Shown here piece after piece: positions 1 through 6,793 of a DNA stretch of 45,288 nt; position 1 is the stretch's first letter, and each line of letters begins with the position of its first letter. Source of the stretch: PALSA-1006 sp036171275. Lineage in GTDB: Bacteria; Pseudomonadota; Gammaproteobacteria; Burkholderiales; Gallionellaceae. The translations under genes and the position numbers were made by a program. Below the pieces are notes generated by a model. The model was not told where the DNA came from and searched no databases. It saw only the letters and a program-made list of their open reading frames with translations. The stretch covers positions 1 to 45,288 of the forward strand of contig JAVHQT010000040.1 in the NCBI GenBank assembly GCA_036171275.1, read 5' to 3'.

Positions 1-171
1 ATCCGCAAAATCAAAGCATTTTTGGATGAAAAATCCCTGCCCAAAGAGAAAAAAGCACTGATCGAAAGAACCCTGCAAAACACCCTCACCACCGGCAATA
101 TCAACACAGTTGAAAACGGCGAAAGCCAGCTCAAGCGCGTGTTTGTGAAGATTGTAGATGACTTATTGCAT
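1..171 (+). pseudogene. Remnant of HsdM-like (N-6 adenine) DNA methylase, N-terminal part
   Basis: Frame 1 is open from the window edge and reads KIKAFLDEKSLPKEKKALIE, then a stretch ending VFVKIVDDLL. This resembles the helical N-terminal region of HsdM/BcgI-like N-6 DNA methylases, which normally runs on into the catalytic domain. Here the homology stops near base 170 and the frame ends at 249 with unrelated sequence. No SAM-binding or NPPY-type motif follows. The next recognisable segment, in another frame, belongs to a specificity subunit. I infer an internal deletion that fused the two ends of a restriction-modification locus. The upstream part lies outside the window, so the gene is truncated at both ends. 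Family assignment is from recalled sequence patterns only. Confidence 0.5.
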
Positions 172-204
172 TGCAAACCCTGTAGCAACTTTCCCAAAAA
201 ATTC

Positions 205-565
205 AATTACGATAGATATTTTGGGCAATACTTTTTATCGAAATTATGATTTTGGTGCGGGGGATGATACGGGGGTGTACTGGCACAGTAAAAAAGACTA
301 TTCCAAAAAAGCAATGCTGTTTTTTGCAACATCAATGGGTAAATCAATTTTTGGAAAATTTGATTTTGGGAAAAAGTTAAGAAGCTCGCAAAGCCTAAAC
401 TTCAAGATGAATCTTCCCACCAAAAACCACCAACCTGATTATGCCCTCATGGAAACCTTGATTTCTGCAATTCAAAAACTCGTCATCAAAAACGTGGTGT
501 TATACGCAGACAGAAAAATTGCCGCTACCCAAGGCATTCAGGCATTGGCAACAAAGGGGAAATAG
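205..565 (+). pseudogene. Remnant of type I restriction specificity subunit (HsdS-like), C-terminal part
   Basis: Frame 2 reads GNTFYRNYDFGAGDDTGVYW, then KKDYSKKAMLFFATSMGKSI and, near the end, LPTKNHQPDYALMETLISAI followed by a leucine-rich helix. This looks like a target-recognition domain plus the terminal coiled-coil helix of HsdS-type or BcgI-like specificity subunits. Only one such domain remains and no start codon with a ribosome site is present. It directly follows the methylase remnant in a different frame, which supports deletion fusion. The segment is AT-rich compared with the genes from 963 onward, as expected for acquired DNA. It is probably not functional. Confidence 0.5.
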
Positions 566-571
566 CACTTC

Positions 572-925
572 ATGCCCAAACAAAACAAAGCAAACGAACC
601 CATCGCGCTGACCCACCCACCGACGGGTTACGCCGATTGGCTGGCTGACTTAAAAGCGCGCATTCATCAAGCTCAACAGCGTTCGGCGCTGGCGGTGAAC
701 CGTGAGTTGGTGCTGCTCTATTGGCAAATTGGGTGTGACATTTTGGAGCGTCAATCCAAGCAAGGTTGGGGCGCAAAAGTCATCAAGCGTCTGGCGCATA
801 ATTGACGCACTGCGTTCCCTGATATGAAGGGGTTTTCACGTGCTAACTTGATGTGTATACGTGCATTGGTCGAAGCCTAGTCAGATGCAGTAATTGTCAA
901 ACAAGGCTGTTGCAAATTGCTTTGA
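572..925 (+). pseudogene. Decayed YhcG-type (DUF1016, PDDEXK nuclease-like) gene, 5' part only
   Basis: The frame opens with ATG at 572 and reads a typical DUF1016 N-terminus, including VNRELVLLYWQIGCDILERQ and GWGAKVIKRLAHN. It is interrupted by TGA at 803-805. The same frame continues with RTAFPDMKGFSRANLM, the next conserved block of the family, before a TAG at 878-880 where a tryptophan codon is expected. A one-base slip further on (about 900) restores weak similarity for a few codons. The C-terminal PDDEXK nuclease domain is absent. It lies beside restriction remnants, as DUF1016 genes often do. The two stops and the missing 3' part make it non-functional. Confidence 0.7.
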
Positions 926-962
926 AAACATAATATTGAGCCAGAGTTAGGCGGGATAGAAA

Positions 963-2669
963 ATGAGCACACCACGTTTTATTACGTATTTATTGGCCAC
1001 CTTACTGGCCATCGTCACTTATTTTTACGGACTAGACAGTCCGCATATTCCCAAAAATGGTGACGAATTTCCCTACGCTCACATCACGCGGCTAACGGCA
1101 CAAAGTGGACATTGGTTGCCGCTGCAATCCGAACTTGACCACATGCGCAACACCAAACCGCCGCTGCTATTTTGGCAAGGCATCGCCTCCACGTCGTGGG
1201 GGCAGCATTGGGATTGGTGGCATTTGCGTTATCCGAGCGTGATTTATACCCTGCTGACGGCGCTGCTGATTGCGTTGCTAACACATAAACTTCTTATAAA
1301 TCAAAGAGATAGAAAAAATGCACTGGAAGGTGCGTTTATCGCTGGTTTAACCTATCTGGCTTTTTTCAGCAGTTACCGTTTTGGTCGTCCGTTTCTGGTC
1401 AATCCAGCTGAAAACTTCTGGTTTTTCTTGCCCTTTTTTAGCTTGTTGTATTGGCGCAACGCCTTTGCCTCGCGTTGGCAATGGCCGTTGCTGATCGGCG
1501 CCGTGGTTGGCATCGGGTTGCTGTACAAATCGTTCGCGCTATTAGCGCCCGTCACCTTGGCACTGAGCGCTTGGTATTGGCAACAGCGTCGCTATCAATG
1601 GCGAGTATTTTTGCGCCAAGATATAACTAAAATCATCCTCATTGGCAGCGTCTCCTTGGCAATTTTCGCCTTATGGTTTGCCTTAGATCCTAATCCGCAA
1701 GCGGTGTGGCGCGAATTTATCATCGGCGAAAATGCCGGCAAATTTGCCGCGCACGGTGCCTCTTATTGGGCGACTTTATTTTGGGGTGGCAGCAGCGTGT
1801 GGGCGTTGTTGCTCGGCTATCCGATGAACGCCGGATTGTTGGCATTTCCGGTTTTCGCGCTAGCGTGGCTCAGTTTTCGCCGTCGCCACGCCTTAAGTGA
1901 CGCCGAAAAAATGCTTTGGATGTGGATGGCGGCGCTGTTTATTGTGTTCACCTTACCCAGCCAGCGCACCGCCCGCTATTTGCTGGACGCAATGCCGGGT
2001 TTGGCAATTGTGCTGGCGCTTAACTGGTCGCGCATCCCGCGTGTCGCATTGGTCGCTAGCTTGTTTTTTGCCGCGCTTGTGCTGAGTTTAATCGGATTTT
2101 TGTCGTGGCGTTTACAAACTGAGATTGCAAATAACTCAATATATTCAATAGGTTACGTTATTTTGCTTGGACTAACTAGTGCGCTCACGCTATTGGCGAT
2201 TTTCTGGCAAACCCGTTTGTTAACCAACGTCGTGGCGCTGTTGGTGCTGCTGACGCTGGCAGCTTTTTTGCGTCCGTTCGACGGTGCGGCGGGGCAATTT
2301 AGCGTTGAGGCGCAGCGCTTAGTGAGCGGCAAAGACGTGGGCACGCCCTGCAATTTTCGCGCCGTGGACGAAGGGTATCGTTTTCTGTTGCCGGGGGCAA
2401 ACGTGGCAGGCTATGCCGATAGTCCGGCGCAAACGGCGCAGCAATTGGCGGAACAATTCCCGTATTTTGCCCTGCAACTGCCGCTGAATACGGCTTGTGA
2501 GGGCTGCAAAATTATCGGGCAACGCCTTGAAATTCGCAGTCGCCATTCGCCACAAGATTTACAAAAAATCCTGCACGGCGATGTATTTCAGCAGCTTTTT
2601 GTGCAGGAATATCTCATTCAATCACCGCATACCCTGTTCACCCGTGCGCTGACCGAGGCGTGTCGATGA
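963..2669 (+). CDS. GT39/ArnT-like membrane glycosyltransferase
   Basis: 568 residues, rich in hydrophobic helices (about ten or more predicted by eye). The N-terminal helix is followed by GDEFPYAHI, the acidic first periplasmic loop motif typical of ArnT/PMT-type (GT39, GT-C fold) transferases that use polyprenyl-phosphate sugars. The TKPPLLFW block that follows the first helix in ArnT homologues is also visible. Expected activity is transfer of a sugar from a lipid carrier on the periplasmic face to a lipid or protein acceptor; donor and acceptor cannot be told. The start is ATG at 963 after GGCGGGATAG. The gene overlaps the next one by 10 bases, so the two are translationally coupled. Codons near 2133-2156 coincide with a copy of the repeated IHF-like box. 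Confidence 0.75.
   Translation: MSTPRFITYLLATLLAIVTYFYGLDSPHIPKNGDEFPYAHITRLTAQSGHWLPLQSELDHMRNTKPPLLFWQGIASTSWGQHWDWWHLRYPSVIYTLLTALLIALLTHKLLINQRDRKNALEGAFIAGLTYLAFFSSYRFGRPFLVNPAENFWFFLPFFSLLYWRNAFASRWQWPLLIGAVVGIGLLYKSFALLAPVTLALSAWYWQQRRYQWRVFLRQDITKIILIGSVSLAIFALWFALDPNPQAVWREFIIGENAGKFAAHGASYWATLFWGGSSVWALLLGYPMNAGLLAFPVFALAWLSFRRRHALSDAEKMLWMWMAALFIVFTLPSQRTARYLLDAMPGLAIVLALNWSRIPRVALVASLFFAALVLSLIGFLSWRLQTEIANNSIYSIGYVILLGLTSALTLLAIFWQTRLLTNVVALLVLLTLAAFLRPFDGAAGQFSVEAQRLVSGKDVGTPCNFRAVDEGYRFLLPGANVAGYADSPAQTAQQLAEQFPYFALQLPLNTACEGCKIIGQRLEIRSRHSPQDLQKILHGDVFQQLFVQEYLIQSPHTLFTRALTEACR
2133..2156 (-). repeat. IHF-like box copy inside the GT39 gene
   Basis: The reverse complement reads GTAACCTATTGAATATATTG followed by AGTT, which differs at few positions from the solitary boxes at 5786 and 17942. 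The WATCAAnnnnTTR core has one mismatch (ATTCAA). The box is read through as codons for N-S-I-Y-S-I-G-Y in a membrane segment. Chance resemblance in AT-rich codons is possible. Confidence 0.35.
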
Positions 2670-4051
2670 AGACCAAGGATGAAATCGAGAAAGTTGATCA
2701 AACCCCCGTTCGCCCTGAGTTTGTCGAAGGGGGTTTAATCGGCACATGGTTCGACAAGCTCACCACGAACGGGTTAAATATGTATGCGTTGTTGATTGCC
2801 CTCGCGTTTTCCGCCGGGTTTTATAAAGTTGCGCAGCAGCCCGCTGCCAGTGCGTTTCAAACAGCCGCGCCCGTTTTGCTGCCCGTTGCCGCGCCGCGTT
2901 TTGAAACACATTTCGCCTCGCAAAAATTATTTACCCAAGTCCATGCTGCTTCCGCCATTGCCTTAAAAAATGGACAGATTCGCGCTTTCTGGTTTTCTGG
3001 CAGCCGCGAAGGCGCGAAAGATGTGGCGATTCACAGCGCGGTATTTGACCCGACGATTTCGCGTTGGAGTGAGGAAGGCGTGCTCGTCACCCGCGCACAA
3101 ACCCAAACCGCGCTGCATCGCTATGTGGCAAAAGTCGGCAATCCGGTGGTGAGCCGCACGGCGGACGGCAGCTTGCGGCTGTTTTACGTCAGCGTGTCGC
3201 TGGGTGGCTGGGCGGGCAGTGCGTTGAACACGATGACCTCAAACGATGAAGGCGCGAGTTGGAGCGCGCCGCGCCGCCTGATCACCTCGCCGTTTCTTAA
3301 TATCAGCACGTTGGTGAAAGGCGCGCCTTTTTTGTATCAGGATGGCACGCTTGGTGTGCCGGTGTACCACGAGTTCATCAGTAAATTTGCCGAATTGCTG
3401 CGCGTTGATCAAAACGGCGTGGTGTTGGATAAACAGCGTTTGGTGCGGGGCGGGGTGGGAACATTGCAACCCGTTGTTTTTATTCAGAATAGTCAACAGG
3501 CGACGATTTTAATGCGCGATGCCGGCGCGTCCAATCAGCATCGCGTATTGACGGTCAGCAGCCCAGATGCGGGGCAACATTGGTCGCCCATGCAGGCTAG
3601 CGAACTCGCCAATCCGGACGCGGCACTGACCGGCGTGACGCTGGCAAATGGGCAGATGTTGGCGGTGCTAAATAACCAAGCGCGGGGGCGTGATTCCTTG
3701 GCGTTGCTGATTGCGAGCGCCGAGGGAACGCAGTGGAAAACCTTAAAAGTGCTGGAAAATCAACAGGATGCACCAACTGAATTCGCCGCTTATGCGCAGC
3801 AAACAGCGCAGTTGATTCAGCAAACGCAACACAGTAATGCCAGCGCAGCACAAGTTAACTCGACGCAGCGCATCACCTGCGCTGCAGAACGTTGTCGCTA
3901 CGAATTTTCTTATCCGTATTTAATCCAAACGCCCAGTGGTGATTTTCATCTGTTTTACACATGGAATCGCACTTTCATCAAACACGTGTGGTTTAACCAA
4001 AGCTGGTTAAATCAGCGTATCGCCGGACGCAATCACGATGCAACTCACTGA
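2660..4051 (+). CDS. Membrane-anchored sialidase-like (BNR/Asp-box) protein
   Basis: 463 residues. After a short charged N-terminus there is one hydrophobic segment (about residues 40-57), likely a signal anchor, then a beta-propeller-like domain. Two Asp-boxes of the S-x-D-x-G-x-x-W type are visible: SNDEGASWS near residue 194 and SSPDAGQHW near 297. The region around FWFSGSREGAKDVAI resembles the Arg-containing first blade of predicted neuraminidases (COG4409-like). It may be a periplasmic glycan hydrolase or a carbohydrate-binding propeller; the true substrate is unknown and sialic acid should not be assumed. It overlaps the GT39 gene by 10 bases and the next gene by 14. Residues about 15-39 are encoded by an inserted REP-like palindrome. 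Confidence 0.65.
   Translation: MSMKTKDEIEKVDQTPVRPEFVEGGLIGTWFDKLTTNGLNMYALLIALAFSAGFYKVAQQPAASAFQTAAPVLLPVAAPRFETHFASQKLFTQVHAASAIALKNGQIRAFWFSGSREGAKDVAIHSAVFDPTISRWSEEGVLVTRAQTQTALHRYVAKVGNPVVSRTADGSLRLFYVSVSLGGWAGSALNTMTSNDEGASWSAPRRLITSPFLNISTLVKGAPFLYQDGTLGVPVYHEFISKFAELLRVDQNGVVLDKQRLVRGGVGTLQPVVFIQNSQQATILMRDAGASNQHRVLTVSSPDAGQHWSPMQASELANPDAALTGVTLANGQMLAVLNNQARGRDSLALLIASAEGTQWKTLKVLENQQDAPTEFAAYAQQTAQLIQQTQHSNASAAQVNSTQRITCAAERCRYEFSYPYLIQTPSGDFHLFYTWNRTFIKHVWFNQSWLNQRIAGRNHDATH
2701..2775 (+). repeat. REP-like palindrome inserted in frame in the sialidase-like gene
   Basis: The left half contains GTTCGCCCTGAGTTTGTCGA and the right half TGGTTCGACAAGCTCACCAC. They are inverted versions of one unit, and each half also has its own short stem (CCCT/AGGG and TGGT/ACCA). 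Flanks AACCC and GGGTT extend the symmetry. The same halves occur intergenically at 10686, 22110 and 31150. Here they are translated as PVRPEFVEG...WFDKLTTNG between the N-terminal tail and the anchor helix, with the frame kept open. Confidence 0.85.
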
Positions 4052-4655
4052 TATAACAGGAATAAGTGGTGTCGCGCTGGCATTGGTTTGGCTGGCGTTG
4101 CGACTGCTGAACAGAAACAAATCCGCAATCTCCCCACCGTTCGCCCTGAGCTTATCGAAAGCGCGTTCATGGTTCGACCAGCTCACCACGAACGGATTTA
4201 AGAGATTTTCCCTCGGTTTATTTGTGTTGCTGGCAATGCTGATTCCGTGGGGCGGCGTGTCGCTGGCAGAATTCGTGCGTGGCATCAGCGGGGATTTGAG
4301 TATCAGTACGGTGCTGCTCATACTGGTGCAGCAATTTGCAGGCAAACCGCTTAATTTACGACCGTTTTTTGGGCTAATCGCGCTGGCCTCGCTGGCGCTG
4401 TACCCGTTTGCGCTGGGCTTGACCTTGTTTGATAGCTATCGAATTGGATTTGGTAACTACCTGTTTTTATTGACTATTTTGACAATCACTCTGCTTGCGC
4501 TTTGGAAAAACCAAAAGCTGATTGCGAGTGTGCTCAGCCTTGCCGTGTTGGCGTGGAGCGTTGGTTATTACGAATCAAGCAACGTGTGGGATTACCTGCT
4601 CGACCCGTGGCTGACAATCGTGGCTTGGGTGACGTTACTCCGCAAGCGCTCATAA
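4038..4655 (+). CDS. Uncharacterised multipass membrane protein
   Basis: 205 residues with about five or six hydrophobic segments, the first at residues 8-26 and the second starting near 58. I do not recognise the family. It is the third gene of a tightly overlapping set (start 14 bases before the end of the sialidase-like gene), so it probably works with the GT39 transferase and the propeller protein in surface glycan assembly or export. The loop between the first two helices is encoded by a REP-like palindrome (PFALSLSKA...WFDQLTTNG), which interrupts what would otherwise be a compact hairpin. Its 3' end overlaps the convergent GT4 gene by 64 bases. Confidence 0.6.
   Translation: MQLTDITGISGVALALVWLALRLLNRNKSAISPPFALSLSKARSWFDQLTTNGFKRFSLGLFVLLAMLIPWGGVSLAEFVRGISGDLSISTVLLILVQQFAGKPLNLRPFFGLIALASLALYPFALGLTLFDSYRIGFGNYLFLLTILTITLLALWKNQKLIASVLSLAVLAWSVGYYESSNVWDYLLDPWLTIVAWVTLLRKRS
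4136..4214 (+). repeat. REP-like palindrome inserted in frame in the membrane-protein gene
   Basis: Left half CCGTTCGCCCTGAGCTTATC and right half GGTTCGACCAGCTCACCACG are inverted relatives of one unit. The right flank (CGGATTT then TTTTCCCT) resembles the outer end of the full-length elements at 10662 and 22083. The left half is read in a different frame from the copy at 2701, while the right half is read in the same frame (WFDxLTTNG). Confidence 0.8.
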
Positions 4656-5782
4656 AACGCCAGCATTTTTTCGGCCTGTTTCTGTGCCGACCAAGTATGA
4701 GCGTACTCTCGCCCCAGTTCGGATAAGGTTTGTTGAGCATCCTTGTCATTGAGTAACTGTATGATTTTATTGGAAAAATCGCTTAATTCTTCCCGTGCAA
4801 TCCACACGCCCTGACCTTCACGCAACACATCTTTAGTTCCTAGTTCGGCAGTCGAAACCACGGGTACTCCCTGCGCCATCGCTTCGAGCAATACCAAACC
4901 TTGGGTTTCGGTGCGCGAGGAAAAGACAAAAATATCGGCGGCGCAATAACAGCTATTTAATTCGGTGCTGCGATCCAGATAGCCAATAAATTGCACGGAA
5001 TCTTGCAGTTTTAATTGTGCAACTTGCTGTGTCAGGCTTTCTTTTGCCGGGCCTTCGCCCGCGATGACGAATAAAATTTCTGGAATGCTGTGTCGAACTT
5101 GAGCGACGACTTGCAGTAAAAAATCAATATTTTTTTCGTGCGCCACGCGGCCCACAAAGAGCAGGGTTGGACGTTCTTGTGGAATGCCAAATTTTTCGCG
5201 GAATGCGCTGCGATTGCCAGGAATAAAACGCTGCGCCTCGATGCCGGTGGCAATGACGTCGGCGGCTGTGGTGATGCCGTAGCTTTTCAAAATAGCCAGC
5301 ATGGGATATGACGGCACAATCATGCCGTGCAAGCGGTTGCCTTGCTGACGCGAAATGCGTTGCGCGACCCAGCGACTGAAGGCATTGGGCAGTAGAGGAA
5401 GGTAGTGGTGCAAATAGGCTTCAAAAAAGGTGTGGTACGTTTCTACGCAGGGAATCTTCAGTAGTTTAGATAATTTTAAGCCGAGGTAGTGCGCCACAAA
5501 CGGCGTTTGAATGTGGATCAGGTCGTATTTTTCTTCGCGTAAGCGTTCGAGTTGTTGCAGGGCGACGCCATAGCGCATCAAATAATCTTCGGGATCAAAC
5601 GGCAATTGGCGTGCGGGAATGCGAACAATATCGGTTTCGTCTGCGCAACGGCTGGCATATTCCGGCGCGATTAAATGCACGGTGTGACCGAGTTCGCGCA
5701 GGTTGCGTCTAAAAGTTTCAATCGAAGTGGAAACGCCATTGACGCGTGGAAAATAAACATCCGAAATAAATAAGATTTTCAT
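4592..5782 (-). CDS. Family 4 glycosyltransferase (GT-B), MgtA/PimB-like
   Basis: The N-terminus MKILFISDVYFPRVNGVSTS contains the Gly-rich donor/acceptor loop of GT4 enzymes. Later blocks are ETYHTFFEAY, VGRVAHEKNIDFLL (second Rossmann domain) and the E-x7-E type region SSRTETQGLVLLEAMAQGVP. Such enzymes transfer a hexose from a nucleotide sugar to a lipid or lipid-linked acceptor at the cytoplasmic membrane. I prefer the start at 5782, where family homologues begin. An in-frame ATG at 5794 overlaps the stop of the upstream gene (ATGA) and would add four residues; neither has a clear Shine-Dalgarno. The gene is coupled to the LpxH-like gene, a frequent pairing that points to glycolipid or outer-membrane lipid work. 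The 3' end overlaps the plus-strand membrane-protein gene. Confidence 0.8.
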   Translation of the reverse strand: MKILFISDVYFPRVNGVSTSIETFRRNLRELGHTVHLIAPEYASRCADETDIVRIPARQLPFDPEDYLMRYGVALQQLERLREEKYDLIHIQTPFVAHYLGLKLSKLLKIPCVETYHTFFEAYLHHYLPLLPNAFSRWVAQRISRQQGNRLHGMIVPSYPMLAILKSYGITTAADVIATGIEAQRFIPGNRSAFREKFGIPQERPTLLFVGRVAHEKNIDFLLQVVAQVRHSIPEILFVIAGEGPAKESLTQQVAQLKLQDSVQFIGYLDRSTELNSCYCAADIFVFSSRTETQGLVLLEAMAQGVPVVSTAELGTKDVLREGQGVWIAREELSDFSNKIIQLLNDKDAQQTLSELGREYAHTWSAQKQAEKMLAFYERLRSNVTQATIVSHGSSR

Positions 5783-5785
5783 ATG

Positions 5786-5809
5786 GTAACTCATTGATTA
5801 TATTGACTT
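5786..5809 (-). promoter_or_regulatory. IHF-like box at the LpxH-like/GT4 junction
   Basis: The minus strand contains AATCAATGAGTTA, a full match to WATCAAnnnnTTR, with the conserved flank TCAATAT. It spans the last codons and stop of the LpxH-like gene (S-Q-Y-N-Q-stop) and the alternative start of the GT4 gene. No REP halves flank it. Confidence 0.5.
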
Positions 5810-6576
5810 AAATTTAAAGCATTCGGTGTAGTTGAGCTAGGCGCATTCCAGTAAACCAGTTCCATGCGACCATCCAAATGTTCGACAATTGCGCTGCAAC
5901 TATCCACCCAGTCGCCGCAATTTAGATACCTTAAACCGTCAATTTCTTTCATCATCGGCCAGTGAATATGGCCGCAAATTGCGCCGTCTAAACCCTGTTC
6001 TTTGGCATGACGCATCACCGAATCTTCAAAGCTAAAAATAAAACTCACCGCCGTTTTAACCTTGCGTTTGGCATAGCCCGCCAGAGACCAGTAGCCCGGA
6101 CGTTTAAAGGTGCGCCGCAGCCACGAAAGATAAATATTCAATCTAACCAATAAGTTATAAGCCATGTCACCCAAAACGGCGACCCATTTGTGGTACCGAG
6201 TGACTTGATCAAATTCGTCGCCATGCATCAATAAATAGCGTTTTCCATCGGCAGCGGTATGAATATATTCATGCGCCACCAGCACGTCGCCGAACGAAGT
6301 GCCGACATATTCACGAATGGCTTCGTCATGGTTGCCAGGGATAAAAATAACCTGCTCGCCATGCCGGGCGCGGCGCAACATTTTTTGCACAAAGGTATTT
6401 TGGGCGGGCGTCCAATGAATGCCGCCACGGCTCATTGCCCACAAATCAACAATGTCGCCGAGCAAAAACACATTCTCTGAAGTGTAATTTTTTAAAAAAT
6501 TGAGCAACTGATCGGCTTGGCAGGCTTTAGTGCCAAGATGAATGTCGGACAGAAAAATTGAGCGAACCGGTTGCAT
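5791..6576 (-). CDS. LpxH-like UDP-2,3-diacylglucosamine diphosphatase / calcineurin-type phosphoesterase
   Basis: 261 residues from ATG at 6576, which has AAGGAAG about ten bases upstream; a longer TTG start at 6600 is less likely. The metallophosphoesterase ligands are in order: SDIHLG, GDIVDLW, GNHDE, a later H in the MHGDEFD block, and GHIHWP. This is the YbbF/LpxH-related set that removes UMP from UDP-2,3-diacylglucosamine in lipid A synthesis, but members of this subgroup beside GT4 genes may act on other nucleotide-linked lipids. It is about 20 residues longer than E. coli LpxH. It is first in a two-gene unit with the glycosyltransferase and is transcribed away from the EAL-GGDEF gene. 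Confidence 0.75.
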   Translation of the reverse strand: MQPVRSIFLSDIHLGTKACQADQLLNFLKNYTSENVFLLGDIVDLWAMSRGGIHWTPAQNTFVQKMLRRARHGEQVIFIPGNHDEAIREYVGTSFGDVLVAHEYIHTAADGKRYLLMHGDEFDQVTRYHKWVAVLGDMAYNLLVRLNIYLSWLRRTFKRPGYWSLAGYAKRKVKTAVSFIFSFEDSVMRHAKEQGLDGAICGHIHWPMMKEIDGLRYLNCGDWVDSCSAIVEHLDGRMELVYWNAPSSTTPNALNLSQYNQ

Positions 6577-6793
6577 CGTTAACGCGCTTCCTTTTTGCAA
6601 CCAAATATCAGATGACTAGGTATGTTTTTCATGGTGATAGATTGGCACAGAGGGGTGACAAATTTGTGACAGTTAGATTGCTGAAATGTGAATTTTTGCG
6701 GTCTCGAAAAAAATCAAAACGTCATCATTGCGTCATATTGATCTGGCATTGTGGCGAGTGAAAATGATCGTTAAACCACTCAGCGAGGAATCT

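Noticed and set aside
1..960. Novel or active defence system at the left edge
   Set aside because: All recognisable parts are truncated or interrupted; nothing intact remains.
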